Positions 1-12,243 of a stretch of DNA of 64,000 bases are shown piece by piece. Made by a program: the position numbers and the translations under genes. Each line of letters starts with the position of its first letter. Positions within the stretch are counted from its first letter, which is position 1. The notes under the pieces are model-generated. The model saw nothing but the letters and a program-made list of their open reading frames with translations, made no database searches and was not told where the DNA came from. Source of the DNA: Labyrinthula sp. Ha (lineage: Eukaryota; Sar; Bigyra; Labyrinthulida; Labyrinthulaceae); NCBI GenBank assembly GCA_015227615.1, contig JAALGZ010000024.1, forward strand, positions 1-64,000, in the 5' to 3' direction.

Positions 1-1070
1 GTATCCCACGTGCAAATTTAGTTAGTTTTTTGAAGAGATATCTGTCAATTTCTAATTTTTAATGGATCCTCATCAATGAATTGTTTACTCTTACAATTAC
101 ATTTCAAAAGAGTTTTTAATTTCCTAAACGCAATGATACAGATACAATACCATTATTCAGACAACAATTGAATCCTGCAACCTGCGACCTGTCACTTTAA
201 TGAGAGAAATATTCCTAAATCTATGATTATACAATGGAGGTTAATTCAGCTAAAAAACCCAATAAATACTAATGGTTGGCAGCTCGACTTGAACACATAG
301 ATTTGGCTAAAGATAAACTAGTATAGATTTTCTTCCAAGGGGATTTCGTATATATAAATTATTCTAGTACATTGACATGAACCTTATCACCACCATTTCC
401 TGCCAAGAGCACACGCCTTCAGAGTTTTGAAATTAATCAAGAATTCACAGGGAAAATGGTGTAAAAGTGTTTCGTGCCATAGAAAACTAGATTATACACT
501 CTAGAGAATACTGTTACCAGTTACTTAACAAGTTTTTGTTAGAAACCGAATTACCCCATACAGGTCAGAGATTAGGAACCATTTGCGGTCTATCTCTATA
601 CCTCTCACAAGTCGGGCAACTGCTCCATCATGGCATATTAGTGGCTCATCTTTTCTGAGTTTGTGCCCAATGACACATGAACTAGGGTCCTTTTAAAGAA
701 AATCCTGAAAACTGAGTTTAAATTTTGCTTATGAGATCAAATTGCACCCAGAGCAACGCAAAACAAAGCCAGCCAGGAGAAATCTGAAGTCGAAACCTGA
801 GCTGTGCTAGGTTTTCTTTTTTAGAATCTATTCTGAATAAAAGAAAATTTCTATACTCGAATATCAAACTATGGAAGAAATGAAATAAGAAATATGAGCA
901 ATAGACAGCTACTCATGAAAAGTATCCATCAGAAAGAGATCTTATGGTCTTAACTAATACGCGTCTCAAACGAATAATGCATAAATGTAGATGTCTGAAA
1001 AAGACATTCCAAAGTCCCGAATTTTATCGTACGAAACAAACACAAAAGAGAAGAAACCCAAACGATCATA
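1..1070. other. Gene-poor 5' edge
   Basis: No convincing coding region, RNA gene or repeat is seen. Open frames are short and lack family signals. The last part is presumably the promoter and 5' UTR of the polycystin gene that follows; no TATA box or other element can be assigned with confidence. Confidence 0.5.
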
Positions 1071-3063
1071 ATGTTAGAGAGGTTTAAAAGTGCAAGAAGC
1101 AGTATTTCAAGTAATTGGTATAATTGAATTTTTATCCTAATTCCTAGGACAAGCACTGAAACTGAAGAACTCAAAAGTGTTGAGGTAATTCTAATTAGAT
1201 CCAAGGAGGTCTACAAGTTGATCAAGCGTTGGCAAGCCTTGGTTCCATTTCTTGTTTCTTTTTTACTTTTTGCTTATATCAACTTGTACACGCTCGATTT
1301 AGAGGTGACTCATCGAATTGAGCAGTCAATTTACTCATCTCTCGTGTTCCCAGAAACTTCGGGAGGTTTCACTCATAGAACCATTTCTAGTAAGGAACAA
1401 TGGTGGGAATGGTTTGATGAAGTTATTTTTACTCAATTATTTACAAACGAAACAGATCTTCAATATACTTATCTTTTAAAAGATTCAAATCTTTTAATGG
1501 GTGGGGTTAAATTAGAACAAGGTTTTGCTAACAGACCAGGAAGGAGATGTTATAAGAGTAGTCTTTCTGCAATATTTCCCAACTGCTTGGGCAACGTTGA
1601 AGTACTTTTTATTTGTGAGGATTAGTTCTTAGGAATCCAGATCAAGACCACTTCCGGAGTACTTGAAAGAAATCTTAGATGAAGATTCCTCGCTTGCAAG
1701 AACGGAAAGCGAAAACTTTGTACCTTTTTTTCTTAAGACCCTCATTTTCTAGTTTCAACTGCAATTTGGACAAACGAATTATAAAACACAAGTTAAAATT
1801 GTTGAACTCCTGAAAGAAAATAATTGGTTGGATGAAAAAACAAGAATAATTGATCTTGAAATAGGTTTTTTTAACGGTCATACGCGTGTTTTTGGTGTAT
1901 TGGATTTAAGTGCTTATTTTTATTCTGAAGGAACAGTTCAAACAAAAGATACAGTTTCATTTTTTCGTGTTGATCCTTATAATTTAAATTTTCCACAGAA
2001 TAAAATTCAACTTTGTTTTGAAATATTTTGGATGGTTCTATTAATTGCACAGTGTTGGTATAATATCAGACTTTATCTACAAAGAAAACTGAATTTAAGA
2101 ATAATCAAAGTTCATAGGGTTCTAAGAATTTTACACATGTTTGTTCATTTTGTTTTAATTGCACATTTTATTTATTATATTCAAGATGAAACACGATTAG
2201 GTTTGAGTAACTTGAACGCATCTTCAACAAGCAGTAGAGAAGATTTAGGTGCTCTTTCTTATCACATAAATTTTCAAAATTTTGCTACTTGGGCAGACAC
2301 AAGAGAAAAAATACTTTTTGTAGAAATGTTTTTTTATACTGTTCGTAGTATTAACTTTTTTAGAGTTACAAAAAGAGGTGATATTTTAGTTAATTCTTTA
2401 CTTCATGCTCTTCCTGAGATAGTTTCTTTTCTTCCAATATATTTTGCTGTTGATTTAGGTTTTGCTTTAACTGGAATGATTCTTTTTGGATCAAGTTATT
2501 CAAATTGGAGTAGTTTACAAAATGCAATGTTTACAGTATTTGAAATGAACTTAGGTGCTTATGATATAAATACTCTTTTTCTTGAACAACAGTTGTATGA
2601 AAATAATCCTCAATTAGGTAATCAAGGTGTTCAAGAATCAAATTGGGTTGTTATTGTTTTTTTCTATACGGTTTTGATTGTAAATAGTTTGATTCTTGTT
2701 AATTTCTTTCTTGCTATAGTTGTTGGATCTTTTGATTCGATTACAGAAGAAAAAGAAAAAGTTAGAAAAGAAAAGAAGCAACATTTGCCGGAGATTAAGA
2801 ATTGGAGGATTGTTTGTTTTGCAGCATGTTTGGGTAGAACTAGAGAGTTTTTTAAAATGACTATTGCTTTTCTAGATGTTGAGGTAGAAAAAGTTAAAGA
2901 AAGTGAAGAAAACAGTGATACGCTCGTGAAAGATAATTCACTTGCAGTAAAATCCACTTATACTGAAGATAGTTTTATGATTTGGTTAAAGGAACTTCAC
3001 GCTGGGGACAGTTATCCAGAATGGTTTTTTCATTTCTTGTGCAGATTTATTTGGAAAGAGTAG
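1071..3063 (+). CDS. Polycystin-2-like (TRPP) cation channel, four exons
   Basis: Predicted non-selective cation channel of the PKD2/TRPP family, acting in a ciliary, ER or surface membrane. Proposed exons are 1071-1117, 1148-1601, 1633-1719 and 1753-3063, giving 632 residues; all junction phases agree. Segment S1 lies at about residues 43-62. The extracellular polycystin domain follows, with WWEWFDEVIF near its start and NNWLDEKTRIIDLEIGFFNG near its end (human PKD2 has WLDRGTRATFIDFSVYN there). Membrane segments S2-S6 follow, with a pore-helix/filter region NLGAYD at about 462-467, comparable to the LGDF of PKD2. The C-terminal tail of about 95 residues has charged, helical stretches but no clear EF hand. 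The ATG at 1071 was chosen because the frame that opens at 1128 has no ATG and becomes continuous with 1071 once a 30-nt intron is removed. The family call is firm; exact junctions are inferred. Confidence 0.88.
1118..1147 (+). other. Mini-intron 1 of polycystin-2-like gene (30 nt)
   Basis: GTATAA donor and TTCCTAG acceptor, phase 2. Removing it joins an ATG-led exon (1071) to the S1-containing exon, which has no start codon of its own. CTAAT just before the acceptor could be the branch site. Confidence 0.65.
1602..1632 (+). other. Mini-intron 2 of polycystin-2-like gene (31 nt)
   Basis: GTACTT donor, TTCTTAG acceptor, phase 0. It removes the stop codons at 1623-1625 and 1630-1632 and keeps the polycystin domain in frame. 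A GTGAGG inside it at 1615 is a possible alternative donor but gives no matching phase with a nearby acceptor. Confidence 0.7.
1720..1752 (+). other. Mini-intron 3 of polycystin-2-like gene (33 nt)
   Basis: GTACCT donor, TTTCTAG acceptor, phase 0. Its length is a multiple of three, but it contains the in-frame stop formed by the terminal TAG at 1750-1752. Its removal restores the expected run into the WLDEKT segment of the polycystin domain. Confidence 0.75.
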
Positions 3064-3285
3064 TCTTATTGTCATCCTCAAAGTTTTAATTTGTTCCTTT
3101 CTCATATATTATATCTAGGTTGTCTTTATGTGCTTAAAAACCAGTATACAGTTAATAATAATACGTTTAGCGCTTTCACTCAGGCAAATGATCTTTTGTA
3201 GTCCAGCAAGAAAAGATGCCAAAACCTGAGCAAAGATGTCTATACTTCTCAGATGTACTATTCTTAAGAATACCAGTCCCACTTC

Positions 3286-5102
3286 CTATATCCTATGAGA
3301 TCCTTCGTCCTTTTTCTTTGTAGTTATAAAGTATGCCAAGATTATGACAGTGGCACACAGGATACCAAGAAAACTATAAAGCACTATAAACTCATCACCC
3401 TCTTTGTCATCTATAAAAATCTCATGTACCCCTTCTATTCTGGATAGTGCTTCATCGCATGCACCACAACTTAAGGGACAGTTACTCCGAACAAATTCAA
3501 GGACACAGTACAAGGTTACATCAGGGCAAGGAGTAAGTACACCACCAATGTTAATCCCTGATGGCACACTGTCGAAGCAAGTTGGTGATGGAGCTGGAGT
3601 AGTGGCTGCACTAGGAGATGGACCTGGAGTGGTATTCTCAGTAGGAGATAATCCAAACGCTGTTCGAGGAGTAAGAAAAAATAAGCCTCTTTCAATCGAA
3701 CTTACTGCGAGAGTTCCAGATGGGTGCATGTAATTTGACCAAGTGCCATAGAAGAAATTTCCACTAATATCTGGAGCTACGTCAAAACTGGCAACTTCTG
3801 TGGCCTCTGGAAGATTAGAGATGTCCAATACTCTAATCCCAGAAGCGTAGTTTGAACAGTAGGCATAGTTGACATCTGGATGGTTCACAAGGGGTGGGTT
3901 TCCCGCAAGGCCTCTCTTATGGATAGCACCCCATATATATAAATTATGATCAATTGAATTTTGAGTCGAGGTAAAAGTATCCGCCAAGAACGGATTGGAT
4001 AAGTCGGAAACGTCGAAGATGTAAGTTGTTTGAGTTGAAACAGTTCCTCCCTGCTCATCAAGCTCATCGTTTAACAGAACATATCTTCTATCATCAGTTA
4101 TACCTAACTGATGCGTGTATCTAGATCCACTATACCCAGTTCTACTCAACATCACTGGATTGTCCATGTCATCAAGCAACCAGACTGTCAAGGTATCCTC
4201 ATTGGCCGCAAATACAATCTCGCTAGAGTTGAAATTAACATCAGGATCCTCCTCCGTGTAATAAATGGCCTCTGCGTCGTGGGTACTAAAAATAAACCAG
4301 TAACAAGAAAATACTATCCGTCTCCCGAAATGCATGTTACAAACTCGGGCTCCATCGGAGAAGACAGGTCGACTACGTGCAGACCTCCACTACAAGTATT
4401 TGACCCAACGGAGTACAGGAAGCCAGTTTCGGTATTGATTATAACATTATGACTATTTCCGTGTTCTTGATATACGAAATCCGGAGTGAAAGCAACCAAT
4501 GCGTCGAAAACTAGCCCATTTAATCTGTTCAGATTGAAGACCTCAATTCCGTAAGATGCTTGAGAGCCACTATCTTTGACTATGTAGGCCGTATCCTCAT
4601 ATACTTTCACATCGCACCATGCACTCTTGTCTCTTCCTGAAACCATAGATGCGAGTCTACGAGGGTTTTCGGGATCGGATCCGTCAATAAACCAAACTCC
4701 ATTGTCAACACACATGATAGTAATCTCTCTTCCATTAGGATCTAACCACCCCCAAATATCACTCCCTTCGGAGGTCCCGCCATTTCCTGAAATGTACAAG
4801 TCGCTTAAAGAGATAAAACTTTCAAAGTCTATGTTTGAGCACGGGAAGGCTTCACCGTTGATGTCAACACTTCCATCAGAACAGCTGGCACGAGAGCTAG
4901 TCTTACTTTGATACTGCTTCCACTTTCCTTCTTCAATTCCTTTCTTCCAGAAATTTTGTTTCTCAACCATTAAGGCCTTCATACGTAAGTGTGCAGCATC
5001 ATTTATTTCCACATTCTCTTTAACAAGGTTATATTTTGGCTCTTGCAGCACAGTGGAAGAAGTCAACTTTACAAGAGCAACTGCAATAAAAATTTGTTTC
5101 AT
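3286..5102 (-). CDS. Choice-of-anchor B family protein with ShK-like module and C-terminal membrane anchor
   Basis: Secreted or surface protein of the choice-of-anchor B family (LVIVD-like, probably beta-propeller). Function is not known; adhesion or ligand binding is likely. Exons are 5102-4315 and 4285-3286, giving 595 residues. MKQIFIAVALVKLTSSTV is a signal peptide. Family signatures include SDIWGWLDPNGREI, GNSHNVIINTETGFLYSVGS and, across the splice site, DGYTHDAEAIYY, matching the DGYTHDxQ motif of the family. NHPDVNYAYCSNYASGIRVLDIS follows in the later blades. Residues about 475-498 are a short Thr/Pro/Ser linker, about 499-539 a six-Cys ShK-like module (CPLSCGAC at its end), and about 562-583 a membrane segment followed by a short basic tail. 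It is transcribed towards the polycystin gene (tail to tail, 222 nt between stop codons). A downstream ATG at 4335 is inside the intron region and is not the real start. Confidence 0.85.
4286..4314 (-). other. Mini-intron of choice-of-anchor B gene (29 nt)
   Basis: On the minus strand: GTATTT donor, TTTTTAG acceptor, phase 2. Its removal rebuilds the conserved DGYTHDA motif exactly across the junction, which makes this one of the best supported introns in the window. Confidence 0.88.
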
Positions 5103-6480
5103 ATTCTTTTTGTTAATTTCTGTTTAAACGAATAGATTACTAATCTACCACTGATTTCTGTTTTGAAGCTATGAAAATACTTCACCCTTCCTATCTGCAG
5201 ATCATAAAGTGCTGAACTTATGGTAATGCCACCTTGTTTTTGTGTAAGGAGTATCTTGGTGTAACATTTTTGGGCAGCGAAAATCAGGAGAAAAAGAAAT
5301 TTTAATACAGGAAAACTCAAAGACTTCCTTTGATAGTTACATACTATTATATCACAGTATGACATTACTGTAAACACCGCCTAACAATTAACCTATCAAT
5401 CAAAGACACAAACTTACAAATTATTCATTGACTCGTATCTGAACAAATACTGCGAGTTAGAAGACATTATTTACTTCAATTTAAAGTTCTAAACTTTAAC
5501 TTAAAGCTTTTGCTATTTTATCACCACTTATCTAAGTCTCTACTTAGTATACACCTTTTCTTTTCTCTCACTGGAAACGCTTGCCAGAGCGCCAGCGAAC
5601 AGTTCCCTGTCCTCCAGACATAGAATTTCTGTTCTATAAAAATTGAAGTATTGAATGCTGCCCGCCTATAAGCCCCGTAAGGTTACACTGGGTGAGCACT
5701 ATGCCCTTAATTCACATGTAAACGTCCTCGCACTGCAGAAAATTGGAATCAATTGAGCAGAATGACTGAAAAAGAGAAGATACTCAATCTTGAACCGGGT
5801 TGATAGTGATACATTGAATCATACAAATTCAGCGAAGCGAAAAAAGAATGATTACAGCAAAAGCCCTTGATAAAAACTTAAAGAAACACGCTCAATAAGT
5901 GTTTGACGTTGATATAACTCTAGGTGTTAAAACGAACATAAATGACAAGCTTTTTTACTTTTTCAATATCCAGTCACTACAGTCTATAAACTTTTTAAGC
6001 AATATAAATTTGATTTCTAACATAATAGAATTTCCTTTCACTAAAAATAAGAATGCTTCCCTCTTAATCTCTGGTGATTGAATGCACAAAGAGAGATGAA
6101 TGAAGTAGCAGCCAATGGCAAATTTTGATTGAATACAAGAAGAAATAAAAACAACAAAAGATTAAATATGTGTCTAAGAAAGTTTAACGTGTGTATTCAA
6201 AATTCCTACTTCATAACATGAACAAGCAAACATAAAAAATATGTTACTTAGTAGAAGAAAAATTTAAACTTAAAAAGAAGTTCAGAAATAAACTTCACCA
6301 TAACGTATGATAACCTCATTCAAAATGAATAAATCTCAGTTCTAAAATGCACAATATAATTGACTCTGATTGTCAACCCTTAGAAATATAACTTTGATGA
6401 AAAGTCAATAAAATGTCACCCTTCAAATACACTAACAGAAAACCCCCGCAATTACCGCCAATTCCTGATAATAATAGCAA
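5103..6480. other. Intergenic; promoter side of the minus-strand gene
   Basis: The proximal part must hold the promoter and 5' UTR of the choice-of-anchor B gene. An 88-codon minus-strand frame led by an ATG at 5365 ends within the start of that gene; it has no recognisable feature and I take it as chance or leader sequence. Nothing else is seen. Confidence 0.4.
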
Positions 6481-6499
6481 ATAGTGAAAACTTAATTGA

Positions 6500-7560
6500 T
6501 TAATTTCAACTGGAATTAAAAACAGAAATAGCTAAGTCTTTATCTAAATCTTTGATCACAGGTAGGGATGATAGTCCTAGAAACGTTCAACAAACTAGTT
6601 CAGGAAATAAACCAAAAAATACCCCTTTAGCAAATTATTCTAAGTTCAAAAGGAAACTTCTTTAAGAATTGGATTAGTATTTAAAAGATACCACCAACTA
6701 TGGAAGAACTAACCAACATTGAACTAGATTCCTAAATTAAAAAATTGTAAGTAGCAACCTAAAGGGTTACGTTGACCAACTTTACCTTCAGGTTCGTCGG
6801 ATAAACTTTTTATTAGTGTGATACTATACCCACTTAGCTTACAGACTCACCAAAATTATTACTGAAAGTAAAGAAAAAATAACCCAAAATCATAAAGTTT
6901 GACAAGGTTGAAATAAAGATGCAAATTAAGTAAGAATCTGCGAAGAGTTTATATTCAAACCGAATACTTTCTTGAGCAGCCTATGGAGAGCTAAAGGATA
7001 CCAATGCATAAAGTAGGAGAAAATTCTACCAAAGTACCTTCACCAAGCGCTGAAAAAGTAGATATAACGATCAGAAAATTAAGAAAAAAAAAGCTCCAAG
7101 GCCTTATTATTTTCCCTAGGCAAATTTTAAAACCTTCCAGTCATGAAAGAAAATACCAAACAAGTTGCAAAAAAGAAACCTTTCTTGTAACCATATAAAC
7201 TTGACCATAGAGACCTCACTGAAGATTCCACAATGACAACGAATTTCTTTTCAGAAATGGCAGTCGCCAACTGCCAAGTAACTATAGAGCTATTCTAGTT
7301 TCATAGCATTCTACGAATTAACAACATGAAAAAATGAAATCGGCCTATTGCATAAAAACTATCCCTTCTTATTAAGATGGATTTAGAAAAAAGTAATGCA
7401 ACGTACAGAAAAGTAAGACTTCGGTTTAACAACTATAAAATACATCAATTTAGGTTACCTATTAGCGAGCTTTAAAAGGGTAATATACTCAGTTAAATAT
7501 TTCTGTCTCACGAGATCGCTTGAATAAAGGAGAGTGTCATCTAATTTTATACTAAATGCT
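6500..7560 (+). mobile_element. Decayed LINE (non-LTR retrotransposon) reverse transcriptase region
   Basis: Frame-broken but readable LINE reverse transcriptase signatures occur in order and at sensible spacing. At about 7060-7135 two frames together give IRKLRKKK, then KAPRPYYFP, then RQILK, the usual KKAPGPDxIPxQILK block. At about 7240-7305 there is FRNGSRQLPSNYRAILVS, matching the FKKGxRxxPxNYRPISL block. At about 7362-7390 there is DGFRKK, matching QHGFRKxRS. Several stops and frame changes separate these, so this is an old, dead copy. Upstream and downstream limits are not visible: no target duplication or poly(A) tail could be assigned. The flanks at 6,590-6,900 give weak LINE-like text only. 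Confidence 0.62.
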
Positions 7561-10500
7561 TTGTACCATTGCGAACACGCCGGCGCTTGATTAAGGCTAG
7601 GAAATAAACAATCAGAGTAATTCGAATCACTATAGTTGTTGTGAAGATTCTCTCATTTACTTTAGCCTTATTTATGATTATCTTAGACTCACTTTTAAGG
7701 AAACAGTTAAGAACTGGCGTGGGTGCTCCCATCCTTGAACCTCATATTTTAAAATACTAGTAATATTTTCAACGATTGCGGTATATTTCATGGAAACAGT
7801 AATATTTTCTGACGCTTTATCAAATTGTTTGAGAAACTTTAGAAAATAGTAGGCCTAAAATAAGTATAAAGAAAATGAAAATAAAGGACTTTGCCTGAAA
7901 AGAAATCTAATTTTCTCGTATATCTTACCAAAGATTATAAGTTCTAGTCAATGAATACACATACAGCATGTGTCCCAGAACTTTCCTAACTAAAGACCCC
8001 TTATTGGTTACGACTCTTGGCGCCTTGGCACAGGTACATATGTAGTAAGAAATAGAAGAAGAAATATCTGAAGTAAGAGTGACATGATAGATTTTAACCT
8101 TTATAACAACGGAGACTCTACAATATTTCGTAATACCTATCAGCAGTAACCAAGGCATGACAATTTTCTAACAACTTGAACTGAAAGTTTAAGCAATTGA
8201 ACTTACTGACTTGAATCCATTGGCCGTATTCGTGATGTACAAGCCGCTCTAAAACAGCTAAAATTGATCTTGAAAAACACCAATAAATCCATGAAAAACG
8301 ATAAGATTAACTAAGCCTTGCGATACTTCAAATAAAGTATTCCGAAAAAATTTCTGGTACCTAAAGGTTAAGTACATGAGAAAATGTTCATATCAAATAA
8401 GAATAAACACCAACTTTCCCTCAAGCTCTTTAACGCAACCGAACTGATAAATCCAGTAATAAAGATAAATACAATAACTAAAAATGACCTGAACCCTCTA
8501 AAAACAATTCTAAAAACATATTTAAATGGATCAAAAGACTGTGAAGACCTAGCAAAGATATAGAAAAAGAATCATTTTCAACCCCACGCAATTATTTGAA
8601 TACCCCCTCAAACCCAACATTGTAATAGACGTCAACAACAACACAAATAACCTCATCCATATAAAAACCAATTCTTCATCCGTACATAAAAACCTAGCGA
8701 ATCTACCTGTGCAATACACACATGTATATATATATATAAAAAGGATTGCTGCTAATCAACTCCTCCAACATACTCTCGTTTTCTCCAATAATTGAGAAAG
8801 ATTCTGTGCTCTAAAACTTGAAATCTGAAGAAAACTCCGAACTAGTTCAAGAACCCATGAACCAAACAGCCAAGATACATAACAGTGTTGTTTGGCATTT
8901 CTTCCAATATCCTTGAAGTACTTAGTAGTTTATAAACCCTTATTTCCAAACTCTAATTTATATACTCAAGCAGTTGGCTATAAAGATGGTCTAATTTTTG
9001 TGCATAAAAACAAACAGCAACAGAAATTATCGCAAGAAGAATTTCCTCTATATATCTATCATAATTTTCGCAATTACCTATGTCTGATACCATAAGCAAG
9101 GCACCAAATTGACTTTGGCCATAGTATATGCTCTATCCTTATCATTTCTTTAACTTGGACTTAACTTGAATTGACAACTTGGAAAATTATAAAATTACAA
9201 GGGTTTCCGCGATGCAAATTTCATTCAATCAATCCACATTAAGCATCGATATTATCAAACCAAGGTTCAATGTAGCGACTGCAGGTTCACAATGAAAAAA
9301 TTCTCACTCGAGAAGCATAGAGTGATCAGGGCTCCTCCGCCAAATCCGAGTAATTTAAGTTCCGTGGTACCGCACTCCCACCTCATTAGTCAAGTTAACT
9401 TTCCAGGTGTAGGTTTTTACTGGCTAGTCTGTCATAGTTAGTACGCTGGGTTAAACTTTTTCATAATTCATCGATACATTTTAATCCTCATTTTTCTTGT
9501 CTAGTATCAATAACATAAATAAAAAAATGATTGTTTGATTATTGATTACCATGACTAAATTGAGCTACGTAAACTTGGCTCATTTGGATAAAATATATTT
9601 TTTTTGCAACATATAACAGCCTATGCAAACTATCAATATTTTGTCGAAACAACCCAGGAGCTGCGTACACTTGGGTATAATTACCCATTTTCTGAAGGTT
9701 ATCATATGGCACAACGGTGAGATAACTTTGTTTTTTTTTGCATATGACTCGAGACAGTGTGGTTGGTATTATTATGGTAATCAGATGATGATTAAAACGA
9801 AGCCAGAATTCTTTGATATGAATAAAAATCCTAAATCTATTGTTGATGATCAGAATTAAAGCAAATACCAAGCATTTATTGATAAATAACATTAAATCGG
9901 ATGTCTTCTTACAGGTTATTTTCTCCGTCTAAGAAAATTTTCCAAAATACAACACCGAGTATCATTAAAATAAAAAATTAAGAAAAAACTGAAATTGAAG
10001 AAAAAAGTAAAGCTATCGATATTCAAGAGGATTAAGTTGTTCTACGAGGAAGAGTACGAATAGTATGTATTGGGACTCTAAGATACTGAATATACTATAT
10101 ATCAAAAGCTTCTATGCTCAATAGTTAAAACCTGTGACTAAAATCAAAATTTATATCCGAATGAAATTAACGAGTCCTAGAGATTCTAGAAGAAGAGCTT
10201 ATATAAGTACAAAGAGCAATTTAATCATACATATTGGGCTACAAAACACAGTATATGTATTTGATATTACGATTTTATGATCCAAAGGGAAATCATGTTA
10301 TAAGAATTTAAAAATCAATTATTGGTGACAAAGCAAAGAGAGAGAGACACAGATACACGAAGTTTTCAAGTATAAAAAAAGTCTTAATATATAGCGAAGT
10401 TACAAAATACTGAAAAAGGGATACATCAAGTGGTTTTATATAAAACAATTTTAATCTTCTAGGAGACTTGAAATGCCCTAGCTAGATGATATAGTTGGAT

Positions 10501-11973
10501 CACACCTTTTGTGAGGAAAGAAATTGTCAAAGGCTAATCACCCACAAAGATGTATTGCGAACAATAAAAATTACATCAAATAGGGAACCGGGAGGCAATC
10601 AAAACAAGAACATAAGACCATGGATTTTCTAGAGAGAGAGAGGAATCATGGATTAAAAGGGGGTTATACAAGTTAGATTAAAGGTTTCCAAAATGAAGGG
10701 GTATTGGAATTGGGCTTTGATTTTTTTCTTACGATACAGAAAGGAAGTTAAGGTAAAGTTCAATATGGCTGGTGGTTTGCAAAACTTAGCTACATATGGA
10801 TCAGGTAGAAGACCTAGGACTGTGTGAAAGCCCAACCCCTTCCTGTAATCGCTCAAAAAATGTATGAGCCGTGCATGAACTATCAGATTAGGTATTTTTC
10901 AAATCTTATTATATTGGAACTAAAATATGGGTAAAATATAAGAAACTCTTTAAGAAAATTATGCCTCTGATATTTAATTTCTTATTTAATTTTAGAGTTA
11001 CACGGGTGTTTGTGAAGTTACTTATAAGATTGAGATGGCTTTGGTTAGATTGTGGTTCGCCTCTTCTTTTGACATACATTTCCGTTATGGCGATAGGTTG
11101 ATTCAGAATTCTATGATAATGACATCTCTAATTTTGAGAACTCTTCACCAACAGTATCTCTGGTTGTATCTATATTCTTTCAGAAAGCTATAAATACATA
11201 TTCTCATCCTTCATCACTGCTGCATTTAGCTTTGTATACAAGAATCTTACATGTATTGGATAGAAAGCAAATTCTAACACCTAAATTCTATTGAACACTT
11301 TTCGAATTAGATTTTGGTAATCTGCTAATAAACTCTAGGGGATATGATACTAAAGTTGCTACTATTTCACATTCCTTCAATAATATTCTATGAAACCTAA
11401 TTTTCCGGACGCGTTCCCTTGTAAATAAATTGATCTTCTAGAGTTGTTCCATTCCTTGTTTGATGCATATACGGGAGAAATGGCGACATGTGTGCTCAGT
11501 TTTTCCAATGGTTGAAAGGCACACTTGGGTAGAAGTAGATTAGATTTGCATTGGATTTTAGGTCAAAATTCTGTTTGTACTATGTTAGGCATCTTTACTA
11601 TAAATAAATCACTACTATTTCCATTAAAGTGGAGGAATCCATAATGAGTTTACTGGATTTCTTCCGATATCATATTATTAACTTCGTATAAAGCATAATA
11701 ACATTTGGCAATGAGCTTCTTGTTCACTATCAACAGTGATGTGCTTCATTAATGAAGCTGCATTATGTATATACACAATAAATTAGGTTTGTGACCAAGT
11801 CTTAACTTTTTGTGACAACTGCTTGCTCGCTCTGAGATCAGAAGAAAATTCTCATACATACTGGCTTGACATATTAACAAAGTTAAAACTTGACTCGCAC
11901 AGGCTGAACATTCAATTTTACAGTTTTTTAAGTTGGTTTCTTGATTGAAAGTGTAAAAAATTTTAAGTGCCAT
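7561..11973. other. Gene-poor AT-rich stretch
   Basis: No host gene can be supported. Short open frames of 60-120 codons occur on both strands (for example around 9.54-9.89 kb) but show no domain, signal peptide or plausible start context. The LINE at 6.5-7.6 kb may continue into the left part in unreadable form. A short TA run lies near 8,725-8,740. Confidence 0.45.
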
Positions 11974-12243
11974 CTACAGGTTAGCGCGTCGGGCACCTTC
12001 TGTTTGAAATGGATCGATGATGCATTGACTTAACTTGTATATGAACTCCGGCAGTGGTTTCCCACCTAGAGTTTTTACTGTAGCGCCGAAGGATGTTTTC
12101 AGATATTTCTTACCTTTTACATGCGTTGATACAAGTATTACAGGAACTTTGAAGAAAGAAAACGAACCATCTATCTTGATACCTCCAGGTGTTTCCAAAC
12201 CAAGACCCTTCAAGTAAGGTAGTACTTCATAAATATTATCCAT
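11974..12243 (-). CDS. Possible small hypothetical protein or gene fragment
   Basis: An ATG-led frame of 89 residues begins MDNIYEVLPYLKGLGLETPG and includes KVPVILVSTHVKGKKYLKTS. Its composition is that of a normal soluble protein rather than the Phe/Ile/Lys-rich text of chance frames in this DNA, and the codons look used. It runs to a TAG at 11974-11976, beyond which the same frame stays open for another 74 codons (to 11749), so the gene may be longer and broken, or may hold an unresolved intron. I do not recognise the family. A shorter plus-strand frame inside it is judged a shadow. Confidence 0.3.
   Translation of the reverse strand: MDNIYEVLPYLKGLGLETPGGIKIDGSFSFFKVPVILVSTHVKGKKYLKTSFGATVKTLGGKPLPEFIYKLSQCIIDPFQTEGARRANL

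Noticed and set aside
1218-3063. Polycystin-2-like gene seen as a pseudogene or two genes because of in-frame stops
   Set aside because: Three GTAY...YAG introns of 30-33 nt with matching phases remove every stop and restore the domain order.
4314-4335. ATG at 4335 on the minus strand as start of a separate second protein
   Set aside because: It lies upstream of the splice junction; joining across 4286-4314 rebuilds a conserved family motif, so there is one gene.
9539-9892. Overlapping open frames of 117 and 78 codons on opposite strands
   Set aside because: Hydrophobic low-information text typical of AT-rich non-coding DNA; no start context or domain.
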